DNA of 64,000 nucleotides from Bin87 sp963663945 (GTDB lineage Bacteria; Chloroflexota; Dehalococcoidia; Lucifugimonadales; UBA3495). Of the stretch, positions 17,110 through 25,893 are shown one piece after another. A program made the translations under genes and the position numbers. The stretch is taken from assembly GCA_963663945.1 (NCBI GenBank), contig OY760687.1, forward strand, positions 3,596,001 to 3,660,000. Direction: 5' to 3'. The notes under the pieces were generated by a model. The model was not told the DNA's origin and ran no database searches. It saw only the letters and a list, made by a program, of their open reading frames with translations. Within the stretch, counting starts at the first letter, position 1. Every line of letters starts with the position of its first letter.

Positions 17110-19515
17110 ATGACATTGGCGGAGGACCAACCCATTCCACCCGAGGTCGGGTTTCAGCGCGCCATCGGGCTTTTGGAATTTGACCAGATCCGGCTCCGCC
17201 TGGCTGAGACGACCCGCACCACTCTGGGCGGAGAAGCCGCCGCTGAACTCACGCCCTCGTCGGATGCGCGGGACATCGCGGTGCGGCAGCAGGAAACCGC
17301 CGAAGCCCGCCGCCTGCTGGATACCACCGGCGACCTGGAACTTGGCCCTGAGGAAGACCTGCGCCCGGCGGTACAGCGAGCCCTGTTGGGCGGTGTGCTG
17401 CGGGGCGAGGAACTGCGCCATGTGGGTGCGCTGGCCGCCGCCGCGCGCTGGAACCGCAACTCCCTGGCGCGACGCGACGATCTGCCCGTGCTGGCGGCCC
17501 TCGCGCAGAACCTGCCCGAACTTCCTGATCTGGAGAGCGCGGTCAACCGCGCCATCGGGCCAGGCGGCGAGGTACTGGATGCAGCGTCGCCGGAGTTGGC
17601 CCGCCTGCGCCGCGAGTCCCGCTCGTCCTGGTCTTCACTCAACGACGTGATGCAGCGTTCGCTGCGCCGGCACCAGCGTTCCGGCGTCATCCAGGAGGAT
17701 ATCGTCACCGAGCGCAACGGGCGCATGGTCCTGCTGATCAAGACGGAGTTCAAGGGCCAGGCTCCCGGCATTGTTCACGACGTTTCCGACAGCGGGGCTA
17801 CGGTGTTCATCGAACCCATGCCGGCCATCGACCTGGGCAACCGCTGGCGCGAGACTCGCCTGGCGGAGCAGCGCGAGGAAGAGCGGGTGCTGCGCCAGTT
17901 GTCGGAAATGGTGGGCCGGTACTCGGACGACATAACCCTGATGCTGAGCCTGCTGGCGCGGCTGGACCTGGCCGCAGCCAAGGGGCGCTACGCCGCATCG
18001 CTGCGCGCCGTGTCCCCCACGCTGCTGGACGCCGGCGAGCCACGTCGCATGGAGATCACAGGCGGCCGTCACCCTCTGCTGACGGGCGATGTTGTGCCCA
18101 CCACGATCGGCATCGGCGAGGGCCGGCCGGTGTTGGTTATCACCGGCCCCAACGCGGGCGGGAAGACCGTTGCGCTGAAGACCGTCGGCCTCCTGGCCAT
18201 GATGGCCCATGCCGGCCTCCAGGTGCCAGCGGACGACGCCGTACTGCCTCTGATGGACGGCGTATACGCCGACATTGGAGACCAGCAGAGCATCTTCGAG
18301 TCGCTGTCCACCTTCAGCAGCCATATCAGCAACATACGGCGGATCATGTCTGTGGCAACGTCCCACTCACTGATCCTGATCGATGAGCTGGGTTCGGCCA
18401 CCGATCCGGAGGAAGGGTCGGCCCTGGCGATCGCCCTGCTGTCCCACCTGCGCGATCTGGGAGCCATGGTGGTGGCCACCACGCACCACCGGAACGTGGC
18501 GCGCCTGGCGCAGGAGGAGGACGGGATGGTCAACGCCAGCGTGGACCTGAACCCGCGCACGCTGGAACCCACCTACCGGCTCACCCACGGGATCCCGGGC
18601 CGCAGCTACGCCCTGACCATCGCCGCCCGATTGGGCCTGCCGGAAGGGGTCATCTCCGGCGCCCAATCGCACCTGGAACCCAGCCACGTCCGCACGGACC
18701 AACTGCTGCAGGAACTCCAGGAGGAGCGGCTGACGGTGTCCGAACTGCGGCTGCAAGCTGAGCAGGCGTTGAACGCGGCGCGGGCTCGCGAGCAGGAAAT
18801 CGCGCAGCAACTGGACGCGGTGGAGGATACCAAGGCCCAGTTGGTGGAGGATGCCCGCCGCGAGCTTGCCGAGCAGATCGTCGACCTGGCGGGACGGATC
18901 CGCCGCGCCGAACGGTCGCTGGAACGCTCGACCGTGGCTGCCGACGCCGAGGCTCGCGAGGTGGATCTGCGGGCCGAGCGGGAGCGGCTGGCGGAGGCGC
19001 AGCGGGAGGTCGTTTCCCCTGACTGGGCGCCGATTCCGGTGGAACGGCCGCCGTGGTACCACGACCTGCGGGTGGGGGATCGGGTGTACATCAGGGGCGT
19101 GTCCCGGCCCGTGGAGGTGGTTGCGGCGACGGACCAGCAGCAGGAGATCGAGGTGCTCATCGGCAGCATGAAGGCGCGGTTGCCGGTTTACCAGCTGGAC
19201 CGCCCGGCCGACCGGCTGCACCCGGTGGCGGAGCAGGCCGGCGTGGTCTATCGCCGACCGGAGAACAAGCGGACGCTGAGCCCCGAGGTCAACCTACACG
19301 GGTACCGGGTGGACGAGGCGTTGAACGTGATCGATTCGCTGCTGGACGATGCCGCGCTGGAAGGGATGTCGTCGCTGAAAATCGTCCACGGCAAGGGGAC
19401 GGGCGCGTTGCGTCGGGCGATACGGGAGTACCTGTCCGGTCATCCGCTGGTGGCCTCCACGGGGCCGGGCGAGGGTGGCAATGCCGCCGGCGTGACGGTG
19501 GTGCAGTTGCGGTAG
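17110..19515 (+). CDS. mutS2: MutS2, Smr-domain endonuclease
   Basis: An 801-residue MutS2. The order is a clamp/lever region without the mismatch-binding domain of MutS1, an ABC ATPase core with Walker A GPNAGGKT (near residue 350) and LILIDELGSATDPEEG, a coiled-coil linker (around 540-640), and a C-terminal Smr nuclease domain with the LHGYRVDEAL and HGKGTGALR motifs. MutS2 suppresses recombination, and in Bacillus it splits collided ribosomes. That second role fits a nearby VLRF1-type release factor. I chose ATG 17110 over GTG 17080 because the extended -10 lies between them. Confidence 0.95.
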   Translation: MTLAEDQPIPPEVGFQRAIGLLEFDQIRLRLAETTRTTLGGEAAAELTPSSDARDIAVRQQETAEARRLLDTTGDLELGPEEDLRPAVQRALLGGVLRGEELRHVGALAAAARWNRNSLARRDDLPVLAALAQNLPELPDLESAVNRAIGPGGEVLDAASPELARLRRESRSSWSSLNDVMQRSLRRHQRSGVIQEDIVTERNGRMVLLIKTEFKGQAPGIVHDVSDSGATVFIEPMPAIDLGNRWRETRLAEQREEERVLRQLSEMVGRYSDDITLMLSLLARLDLAAAKGRYAASLRAVSPTLLDAGEPRRMEITGGRHPLLTGDVVPTTIGIGEGRPVLVITGPNAGGKTVALKTVGLLAMMAHAGLQVPADDAVLPLMDGVYADIGDQQSIFESLSTFSSHISNIRRIMSVATSHSLILIDELGSATDPEEGSALAIALLSHLRDLGAMVVATTHHRNVARLAQEEDGMVNASVDLNPRTLEPTYRLTHGIPGRSYALTIAARLGLPEGVISGAQSHLEPSHVRTDQLLQELQEERLTVSELRLQAEQALNAARAREQEIAQQLDAVEDTKAQLVEDARRELAEQIVDLAGRIRRAERSLERSTVAADAEAREVDLRAERERLAEAQREVVSPDWAPIPVERPPWYHDLRVGDRVYIRGVSRPVEVVAATDQQQEIEVLIGSMKARLPVYQLDRPADRLHPVAEQAGVVYRRPENKRTLSPEVNLHGYRVDEALNVIDSLLDDAALEGMSSLKIVHGKGTGALRRAIREYLSGHPLVASTGPGEGGNAAGVTVVQLR

Positions 19516-19596
19516 CGGATTGCCGCGCTCTTGACATCCTCGGGTGGGCTGGCATACCGTTGCGCCACAACACAAGACCCTCCAGGAGGTAATGAT

Positions 19597-20076
19597 ATGG
19601 CCCAGATTGGCGGACTTGGACACGTAGGCATCTACGCGACCGACCTGATGAAGATGCGCGATTTCTACAGCCGTGTGCTCGGACTGCAGATCGCCGATGA
19701 GGACCTGGAACAGCGTGGCATGGTCTTCATGAGCTCCGACCCGGTGGCTGAGCACCATGAGTTTGTGCTGATGCAAGGCCGCGTCACCTCTGACGACGCC
19801 AGGGTCATCCAGCAGATCTCCTTCGCGGTGCCGTCCATCCAGGACATGCGCGAGTTCAAGGCGCGCCTGGACGAAGAGAACGCGACCATCGACCGGATCG
19901 TCAGCCACGGCAACGCCTTCGGCATGTACTTCTTCGATCCGGAAGGCAACCGCGTCGAGCTGTACTACAAGACCGGCTTCCCGGTCCCGCAGCCCCACGG
20001 CGACCCGCTGGACCTCAGCCGCAGCGACGAAGAGCTGCTGGACGAGGCCAAGGAACTGCTCCACACCAAGCGCTAG
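19597..20076 (+). CDS. VOC-family (glyoxalase/extradiol dioxygenase-like) protein
   Basis: A 159-residue vicinal oxygen chelate protein with two beta-alpha-beta-beta-beta modules. Metal ligands are visible as His in GHVGIYATDL, His in EHHEFVL and Glu in NRVELYYK, the arrangement of catechol 2,3-dioxygenase-type enzymes. The substrate is unknown. AGGAGGT lies 7 nt before ATG 19597. A strong hairpin terminator follows. Confidence 0.82.
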   Translation: MAQIGGLGHVGIYATDLMKMRDFYSRVLGLQIADEDLEQRGMVFMSSDPVAEHHEFVLMQGRVTSDDARVIQQISFAVPSIQDMREFKARLDEENATIDRIVSHGNAFGMYFFDPEGNRVELYYKTGFPVPQPHGDPLDLSRSDEELLDEAKELLHTKR

Positions 20077-20097
20077 TCAGATAGCGCCGAGGCATCG

Positions 20098-20130
20098 CCG
20101 CCGCTGCTGGACCTTCGGCAGCGGCGGTTT
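20098..20130 (+). terminator. Rho-independent terminator after the VOC gene
   Basis: A 10-bp stem (CCGCCGCTGC / GCAGCGGCGG) followed by TTT, 20 bp after the VOC stop codon. Confidence 0.75.
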
Positions 20131-20167
20131 ATCATGTTTGCATAACGGGTTAGCCGAGGATGACGTC

Positions 20168-20187
20168 ATGCCTGCGAAAGCAGGCAT
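20168..20187. repeat. Short palindrome, GCCTGC-GAAA-GCAGGC family
   Basis: A perfect 8-bp stem with a GAAA loop, just upstream of the GIY-YIG gene. It shares the CCTGCnnnnGCAGG core with the repeats at 20523-20629 and 23908-23927. Short palindromes of this type are widespread extragenic repeats in environmental bacteria. Confidence 0.7.
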
Positions 20188-20202
20188 CCACAGGCACGCA
20201 AC

Positions 20203-20490
20203 ATGAAACAACCCTGCGTGTACATGCTGGCCAGCAAACGTAACGGCACCCTGTATGTCGGAGTAACCTCTAATCTGGTCCAACGAATTTGGCAGCATAA
20301 GAACGATCTGGTCGCGGGATTTACCCAACGGTACGCGGTACATACATTGGTCTGGCACGAAGTGCACGAAACCATGGAAAGTGCGATCACTCGCGAGAAG
20401 GCGGTCAAGAGATGGAAGCGGGCCTGGAAAATTGAGTTGATCGAGCGGGACAATCCGTCATGGCGTGATTTGTACGATGACCTCGGTTGA
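20203..20490 (+). CDS. GIY-YIG nuclease-superfamily protein
   Basis: A 95-residue single-domain GIY-YIG protein. The signature is degenerate but readable: VYMLASKRNGTLYVGVTSNL (residues 6-25), then QRIWQHK and a late Glu in AITREKAVKRWKRAWKIELIE. This matches the small YhbQ/UPF0213-type group that occurs singly in many genomes. Role unknown, possibly DNA repair. It is flanked on both sides by palindromic repeats. Confidence 0.88.
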   Translation: MKQPCVYMLASKRNGTLYVGVTSNLVQRIWQHKNDLVAGFTQRYAVHTLVWHEVHETMESAITREKAVKRWKRAWKIELIERDNPSWRDLYDDLG

Positions 20491-20522
20491 ACCAGGCGAT
20501 GTGGTCATATTGGAACGCCATT

Positions 20523-20629
20523 CCGTCATTCCGGCCTTGAGCCGGAATCCAGTGCTCCGCACAGGCGTGCCCGGCCTGACATTGAATACCCTGAGGGACG
20601 CTGGATTCCTGCTTTCGCAGGAATGACGG
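20523..20629. repeat. MITE-like palindromic repeat, 107 bp
   Basis: Terminal inverted repeats CCGTCATTCC (20523-20532) and GGAATGACGG (20620-20629) enclose nested GGAATCCAG / CTGGATTCC arms. There is no coding capacity. From 20630 to 20740 the right-hand tail (GGnAGGGATGACG) recurs in degenerate form at least three times. Confidence 0.72.
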
Positions 20630-20761
20630 GTTGTGTGTGAGATAGAAGGTGTGACCGGTGGTGTGTGAGATGGCAGGGATGACGGGTCGTGCGTGAGATG
20701 GTAGGGATGACGAGCGGACCGGCGATGGCAGGAATGATTGAAATTAGCTCGTGGACGAAAC

Positions 20762-22045
20762 ATGGTCCGTGAAGTCGAGGCGATCTCCGGCCCGGTTGCG
20801 TATGACCAACTGCCGCGCCGGTATCACCGGTGGAAGTGGCAGGTGCTGATCTCGTTCTGCGCTTTCTACCTGTTCGTCTACACGGGGAGGTTCAATTTCT
20901 GGCCCACGTCGCCCTTGATCAAGGACGACCTGCAGCTGACCAACATCGAGATTGGCATCATCAACGCGATGCTGCTATGGGGTTTCATGCTGGGCGACCT
21001 GGTGCACGGGCGGCTGTCGGAGGCCTACGGGCTGCGGTTGTGGGTGACGCTGGGCGCGGTGTTGACCACCGTGTTCAACTGGGCGACTTCATTCGGAACC
21101 TCCGCGGTCACCATGGCGATTCCGTGGGCGATGGCGGGGTTTGTCAACGCAGCCTGCTGGTCGCCGGCCATCAGCATGATCAGCCAGTGGTGGCCTCGCC
21201 GCGAGCGCGGCATCGCCATGGGCATCATCGGCACCATGACCGGCGGGGCAATGCTGCTGATGTGGTGGCTGAGCAGTTGGGTCGCCGCGGAGTGGGGTTG
21301 GCGCGCCGCGTTTCGCTACCCGCCGCTGATGATCATGGCGCTGGGAATCGTTTTCTACTTCGCCACGCGCGATCGCCCACGGGACGTGGGCCTGCCGGAG
21401 TACATCGAGGAGGACCAGATTTCGGCAGCGCCGGAGACGGTAACCGAGGAAGAGCTCAAGGGACTGGGGCCGTACAAATACCTGCTGACGAACTCACGAT
21501 TCCAGCTGGCCTGCCACGTGAAGGGGTTGGAGAACGTGGCGCGGTACGGGTTGACCACATGGGTGCCGCTGTACTACTTCGAGGCCGGCGGGCTAGACAT
21601 CACGCAGACGGTGCTGATCACCTTCCTGCTGCCCCTGGGCTACCTGATTGCGCCTCCCATGTCGGGCTTCATATCGGACCGGTTGCTGGGGAGCCGACGC
21701 CGGCCGCTGGTGATCGCCTCTTGCTTCCTGTCCGCCGCGGCCCTGGTGGCGATCGCGGTGGCGCCGCCGTCCAACGCGTGGCTGGGGGCCGGGCTGATGC
21801 TGTGGGGCGGAGTCAGCATGGGGGTGTCGCTCATCTCCACCATTTCAGTGGACCTTTCGGGTCGCAAGATGGCCGGCACCGGGGCCGGCGTGCTGGACGC
21901 CCACGGTTACCTCTATGCCGGCGCCCAGGCTCTGATCTTCAGCGTGCTGCTGGACATGACGGGCAGTCCCTGGCCGATCGTGTTCCTGGCCATGGCGGCG
22001 ACGCGTCTGATCTCGGCGGCGATGATCAGCCGGGTGCGGGTGTAG
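20762..22045 (+). CDS. MFS transporter, organophosphate antiporter-like
   Basis: A 427-residue permease with about 12 membrane segments. The first helix region, YLFVYTGRFNFWPTSPLI, and the order of motifs (LLWGFMLGDLVHGRLSEAYGLR; MISQWWPRRERGIAMGI) resemble the GlpT/UhpT-type and glucarate-type subfamilies of MFS. The substrate is not determinable. ATG 20762 is preferred; a TTG at 20738 would add 8 residues. No clear SD is visible. Confidence 0.82.
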   Translation: MVREVEAISGPVAYDQLPRRYHRWKWQVLISFCAFYLFVYTGRFNFWPTSPLIKDDLQLTNIEIGIINAMLLWGFMLGDLVHGRLSEAYGLRLWVTLGAVLTTVFNWATSFGTSAVTMAIPWAMAGFVNAACWSPAISMISQWWPRRERGIAMGIIGTMTGGAMLLMWWLSSWVAAEWGWRAAFRYPPLMIMALGIVFYFATRDRPRDVGLPEYIEEDQISAAPETVTEEELKGLGPYKYLLTNSRFQLACHVKGLENVARYGLTTWVPLYYFEAGGLDITQTVLITFLLPLGYLIAPPMSGFISDRLLGSRRRPLVIASCFLSAAALVAIAVAPPSNAWLGAGLMLWGGVSMGVSLISTISVDLSGRKMAGTGAGVLDAHGYLYAGAQALIFSVLLDMTGSPWPIVFLAMAATRLISAAMISRVRV

Positions 22046-22074
22046 GGCAGGACGATTGAAAAGTCATTTTGCAT

Positions 22075-22145
22075 CCGCTCATGGTGAGCCTGTCGAGCCA
22101 TCGACCACCGGAATGAACATCCTTCGACAAGCTCAGGATGAGCGG
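22075..22145. repeat. MITE-like repeat with CCGCTCAT/ATGAGCGG ends
   Basis: A 71-bp element whose ends are inverted repeats (CCGCTCATGGTGAGCCTGTCGA against TCGACAAGCTCAGGATGAGCGG, imperfect), between the MFS and hydrolase genes. I recognise the CTTCGACAAGCTCAGGATGAG half as a very common dispersed repeat in environmental bacteria. Confidence 0.72.
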
Positions 22146-22237
22146 GGAAAGGGTTGTGAGGTAACTTTGCAATCGTCCTGGGGTTTAGGCTAAGGGCTCT
22201 TGCCACGGCGGGTGCGGCGTGGCAATCTGCGGACGCC

Positions 22238-23404
22238 ATGTTGCGCACGCTGGGACGGATTGCTTACCGCTGGTACCTGATCGCCATTGTGGCCGGCGTG
22301 GTGATCGTCGCCGTGCTGACGCTGTTCAAGCCGGCGACCACCGCGATCCACACGGCCGGGTTCGCCGCCCAGGTGCTGCCGTCTCCGGTGAAGTTTCAGC
22401 CGTGGCTGGCGCGGGAACCGGAGCATCGGGAAATATCGTTCCGGCGGGATGACGGGACGGATGGGCAGGCAGACGTCTACGTGATCGACGACGGGAAACG
22501 GCGCGCGGCCGTGCTGGTGTTCCTGGGGGCCAACGCCGCCGGAGCCGACGACCCGGACGTGATCAACCTGGGGAAGGCGCTGGCTCGGACCGGGTTTGCG
22601 GTGATGTACTACTGGTCGCCGACGATGGGTGAGCAGGCCCAGGTCGACGTCGGGGAGATTGCCAACCTGGTGGCGGCCTTCCAGCACCTGCGCGAGGAGG
22701 AGTACGTCGACCCGGAGCGGGTTGGGTTGGCCGGTTTCTCAGTGGGGGCATCTTTTGCACTGGTGGCGGCGGCCGACCCGCGGATCGCCGACGACATTGC
22801 CTTCGTCAACGCTTTCGGCGGGTACTACGATACGGCCGACCTGGTGGCGCAAATTGCCGCCGGACAGGCCATTGAGGATGGCGGGACGACGCCCTGGGAA
22901 GTGGACCGGCTGACGCGGCTGGTCTACAACAACATGCTCATCGATTCCATAGAGGACCCGACTCATCAAGAAACGGCGCGGGCCATCGCCGGCGGCGGTG
23001 CGTACGACGCCAATGAGCGGGTTCCGCTATCCACTGAAGCGGCGTTTGCGCTGCTGGCAGGGGTTGATTACATCGCGCAGGCGAGATGGCGGTACGCACA
23101 GCTGACCGAGGACTTCCGGGCCGAGGTGGATTCCATAGCACCGTCGCACCACGTGCGAGAGTGGGGTGAGAACACGGCAATGCGGGTCATGCACGACGTT
23201 GGAGACCCGCTGATACCGGTGGGGGAGTCGAGGCGTCTGGTCGACGCGCTGGGGGAGCAGAGGCCGGAGGTGGAGGTTTACTACACCGAGACCGACATCT
23301 TCCGGCACGTGCGGCCGGATGCCAACCGGGAGCTAACGTCGTTGCTGCGGGGAGCCTGGCAACTCTTCCGCCACATGTTCCATATTGTGGCGCTGGCACG
23401 ATAA
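22238..23404 (+). CDS. Membrane-anchored alpha/beta hydrolase
   Basis: A 388-residue protein with an N-terminal membrane segment (about residues 12-32) and an alpha/beta hydrolase domain. The nucleophile elbow is GLAGFSVGAS (Ser near 168). The likely acid is the Asp in HDVGDPLIPVGES near 335 and the His is in DIFRHVRPDANREL near 360. The core resembles dienelactone hydrolases. With its anchor it probably acts outside or at the membrane. Substrate unknown. Confidence 0.78.
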   Translation: MLRTLGRIAYRWYLIAIVAGVVIVAVLTLFKPATTAIHTAGFAAQVLPSPVKFQPWLAREPEHREISFRRDDGTDGQADVYVIDDGKRRAAVLVFLGANAAGADDPDVINLGKALARTGFAVMYYWSPTMGEQAQVDVGEIANLVAAFQHLREEEYVDPERVGLAGFSVGASFALVAAADPRIADDIAFVNAFGGYYDTADLVAQIAAGQAIEDGGTTPWEVDRLTRLVYNNMLIDSIEDPTHQETARAIAGGGAYDANERVPLSTEAAFALLAGVDYIAQARWRYAQLTEDFRAEVDSIAPSHHVREWGENTAMRVMHDVGDPLIPVGESRRLVDALGEQRPEVEVYYTETDIFRHVRPDANRELTSLLRGAWQLFRHMFHIVALAR

Positions 23405-23425
23405 CCGGCGGGGTGAAAGAACCGA

Positions 23426-23776
23426 TCAGTTGCGGTTCTTGAGGCGTTCGAGTTGCTGGACAGTGCCGGGTAGTTTCCAGTCGACGTACAGCAGGACGTG
23501 TTCCTTGATGGCCTCTTCGTGGACGCGGCAGGAGAAGCAGGCGCGGTCGATGCACAGGCCGTGGCGGGGGCGCAGGGCTTCGCGCAGGCCGGTCAATTGC
23601 TCCGCGAGGTCCGCATCGATGGATTGGCCCTGCTGGGCGCGGAGCAGCAATACATCCATCTGGTCGGCGAGGCGCTCCAGCAGTTCGTTGTAGCGCTGCA
23701 GGCCCTGCTCCACGAAGTTCCGCGGCTCCGTGGCCTGGAGGTAGGGGATCATCTGCATGTCGGGAACGTCAGCCAT
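23426..23776 (-). CDS. Hypothetical protein with a Cys cluster
   Basis: A 116-residue protein I do not recognise. The middle is helical and charged, possibly coiled coil (FVEQGLQRYNELLERLADQMD). The notable part is GLCIDRACFSCRVHEEAIKEH (near residues 73-93) with three cysteines and a histidine in 16 residues, suggesting metal binding or a redox role. It converges on the hydrolase gene with 21 bp between stops. Confidence 0.6.
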   Translation of the reverse strand: MADVPDMQMIPYLQATEPRNFVEQGLQRYNELLERLADQMDVLLLRAQQGQSIDADLAEQLTGLREALRPRHGLCIDRACFSCRVHEEAIKEHVLLYVDWKLPGTVQQLERLKNRN

Positions 23777-23907
23777 GGTGCACCTGTCTCTTCGCGTGGG
23801 CGCGGTCAGCCGGTTCGGGCCACTGTATCACACAAACACGGGCCACACGGACGAGTGCAATTTACCGCGCCGTGAGCGCCGGTGGTCGCAGATTGAGCGG
23901 CGGATGG

Positions 23908-23927
23908 TTTCCTGCTTTCGCAGGAAA
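23908..23927. repeat. Short palindrome TTTCCTGC-TTTC-GCAGGAAA with iterated tail
   Basis: A perfect 8-bp stem with a TTTC loop. Downstream (about 23928-24040) the tail GGGGAAAGACGG recurs several times in a G/A-rich stretch with no coding signal. It belongs to the same core family as 20168 and 20523. Confidence 0.68.
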
Positions 23928-24069
23928 GACGGGTAGAGGGGAAAGACGGCTAGGTAGGGGGAAAGACGGTCAGGGAGCGGGACAGACGAGCAGGCGGGGG
24001 AGCGACGCGAGCAAGAGAGAGGGGGAAAGACGGAAGCGTGGGAGGGGAGGTGCGAGTAGGACGAAGCGG

Positions 24070-25026
24070 CTAAGCGGAGGTGCTGGCCGAGTCCGGCATA
24101 GTTTGCCCGTCGGCAGCCAGGGCGGCTTCCATGGCGGTGATGGCGACCTGGATCTGGTCCTCGTCGGGCTGGCGGGTGGTGATCAGTTGTAGGGCGAGGC
24201 CGGGCGCGGCCAGGGCCTTGCCAAACCACGCCTGGCGGTGGGCGCCGGCAAACCGAATGATCTCATAGCTGGCGGCGGCCACCACTGGAATCAGTGCGAT
24301 GCGCGACAGGATGCGCCATTCGAGGTCGGGGCGGCCCAGCAGTGCGAAGACCAGCACGGAGACCACGGCCACGGTGAGCAGGAAAGCCGTGCCGCAACGC
24401 GGGTGCGGCGTGGGGTATCGTCGGACGTCGTCCACGGTCAGGGGCTGACCCGCCTCGTAGGCATGGACGGCCATGTGCTCGGCGCCGTGGTAGGCGTAGA
24501 CGCGGCGGATGTCCTTCATGGCGGAGATGCCGCCCACGTAGGCGATCAGGATGACCAGCCGGATGACGCCCTCGATGAGGTTGCTCACCACGGAGGACTC
24601 CAGGTAGGGGTCGATGAGGCGGACGGCCAGCAGGGGGAGGACGAGGAAAATGCCGATGCCCAGGACCAGCGCGACCGCCATGGTCATTGCCATGACCCAC
24701 TTGCTGGCGGAAGAGTCGCTGCCGTCGCTGCCCTCGGATTCGCCGGCGGCGATGATGGCGGAACGCTGCAGCGATTTCATGCCGTACCACAGGGTCTCCG
24801 CGAGGATGAGGACGCCGCGCACGAAGGGGACGCGGCGGACGCGACCGGAAAAGCGGGAACTGACCGGCTCGGTGTCGCAGAAGATGTCGCCGTCAGGTTG
24901 GCGCACGGCCAGGCTGTAGTGGCGCACGCCGCGGATCATGACGCCCTCGATCACCGCCTGGCCGCCGTACAGTGGGCGGGCGGGCTGAGGACCGTCGGGC
25001 TGGGAGTTTGTTGCGGGACTAGCCAT
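24070..25026 (-). CDS. yqhQ: DUF1385 (YqhQ-like) membrane protein
   Basis: A 318-residue DUF1385 protein. The family N-terminus YGGQAVIEGVMIRG is intact (near residues 17-30), followed by several membrane helices and the segment YHGAEHMAVHAYEAG, with the conserved HGAEH histidines, then PTPHPRCGTAFLL. Function unknown; it is sometimes linked to envelope processes. ATG 25026 overlaps the stop of the preceding gene by 8 nt. Upstream in-frame sequence lacks family similarity and overlaps that gene. Confidence 0.85.
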   Translation of the reverse strand: MASPATNSQPDGPQPARPLYGGQAVIEGVMIRGVRHYSLAVRQPDGDIFCDTEPVSSRFSGRVRRVPFVRGVLILAETLWYGMKSLQRSAIIAAGESEGSDGSDSSASKWVMAMTMAVALVLGIGIFLVLPLLAVRLIDPYLESSVVSNLIEGVIRLVILIAYVGGISAMKDIRRVYAYHGAEHMAVHAYEAGQPLTVDDVRRYPTPHPRCGTAFLLTVAVVSVLVFALLGRPDLEWRILSRIALIPVVAAASYEIIRFAGAHRQAWFGKALAAPGLALQLITTRQPDEDQIQVAITAMEAALAADGQTMPDSASTSA

Positions 25027-25426
25027 CCAGCTTGTGCCAGGCCTCGCGGAACGTGGTCTCGGAGAACGCATCGGGCTGCAGCCACATGGCTCCGCCGAAC
25101 TCCTCCTCCAGCCGGCCATCGTCGCGCACGTCGTCGCGGGAGAGGAGGTAGGTTATCGGGAGGTCGGCCAGGATTTCGGTGCTGATCACGAGATATTCCC
25201 AGTCCCAGTCGAGGCCGTTGGCGTCGTAGAACCGCACAGCCTGGCTGTGTTCCTGGGAGTGGAACTTGAGGCGGACTTCCCGGTCCTGCTGGGGGATGCC
25301 AGCGATGACCTCGTCCTCGTTGGGGCTGCGGCGCGCGATGAAGCACTGCCAGCCGTGCTCGGCCAGGCGTTCGGCCAGGTAGATGCGTCCGTACTCACGG
25401 ACGGTCTTGGGCACGTAGCGCGGCAT
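25019..25426 (-). CDS. Hypothetical protein coupled to yqhQ
   Basis: A 135-residue protein of unknown family, overlapping yqhQ by 8 nt. The N-terminus (PRYVPKTVREYGRIYLAERLAEHGWQ) is basic, and the middle (EDEVIAGIPQQDREVRLKFHSQE, FYDANGLDWDWEYLVIS) is strand-rich. Its acidic pattern is reminiscent of restriction-like folds, but no clear E-x-K motif is present. Coupling suggests joint expression with the membrane protein YqhQ. Confidence 0.6.
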   Translation of the reverse strand: MPRYVPKTVREYGRIYLAERLAEHGWQCFIARRSPNEDEVIAGIPQQDREVRLKFHSQEHSQAVRFYDANGLDWDWEYLVISTEILADLPITYLLSRDDVRDDGRLEEEFGGAMWLQPDAFSETTFREAWHKLDG

Positions 25427-25530
25427 GGGGCAGCCTCCCCGGTTGCGTTGGGGTGTTGATCACGAGAGTGGCGTGGCGGGTCGTTTCGCGGGCACGGAAG
25501 TGGTTGGGATCGGTCGCCGACGGTGTGAAG

Positions 25531-25558
25531 TGATTGCCGCGCTGCGCTCGCAATGACG
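25531..25558. repeat. Half copy of the GCAATGAC repeat family
   Basis: A fragment reading TTGCCGCGCTGCGCTCGCAATGAC. It matches the right end of the element at 30290-30379 and lies in the 253-bp gap between rpmE and the gene at 25426. Confidence 0.5.
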
Positions 25559-25629
25559 TTCGTTTCACCGGGTGGGAGTCGGTTCGATTTGCCGGACGCG
25601 GATTAATCAGCGGAGATTGCAATAGCAAA

Positions 25630-25653
25630 GCGGGAGCCGGTACCGGCTCCCGC
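25630..25653 (-). terminator. Perfect-palindrome terminator after rpmE
   Basis: A 24-bp perfect palindrome (half-site GCGGGAGCCGGT), followed on the minus strand by TTTGCTATT, 26 bp beyond the rpmE stop. It closes the rplU-rpmA-rpmE operon. Confidence 0.7.
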
Positions 25654-25679
25654 CAAAGGATTCGCTTTCGGATCGTGGG

Positions 25680-25883
25680 CTAGCCGTCGAGATTGAAGCG
25701 GCGGCTGAACCGTTCGATGCGGCCCTGGGTGTCGACGATGCGCTGCTCGCCCGTGTAGAAGGGGTGGCATTTGCCACAGATCTCCACACGGAGGGCGGGC
25801 TTGGTGGCGCCGGTCTCGAAGACGTTCCCGCAGGAGCAGGTGACAGTGGACTTGAAATACTGGGGATGAATTTCTGCTTTCAT
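25680..25883 (-). CDS. rpmE: 50S ribosomal protein L31 (zinc type)
   Basis: A 67-residue L31 with the four-Cys zinc site (C16, C18, C36, C39; TCSCGN and CGKCHPFYTG), so this is the zinc-binding form rather than the zinc-independent paralogue. It lies 10 bp after rpmA and is the last gene of the operon. Confidence 0.97.
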   Translation of the reverse strand: MKAEIHPQYFKSTVTCSCGNVFETGATKPALRVEICGKCHPFYTGEQRIVDTQGRIERFSRRFNLDG

Positions 25884-25893
25884 AACGTTGCCT

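Noticed and set aside
17080..17110. GTG 17080 as the start of mutS2
   Set aside because: The extended -10 element (17094-17102) lies between it and ATG 17110, and the extra ten residues are not family-like.
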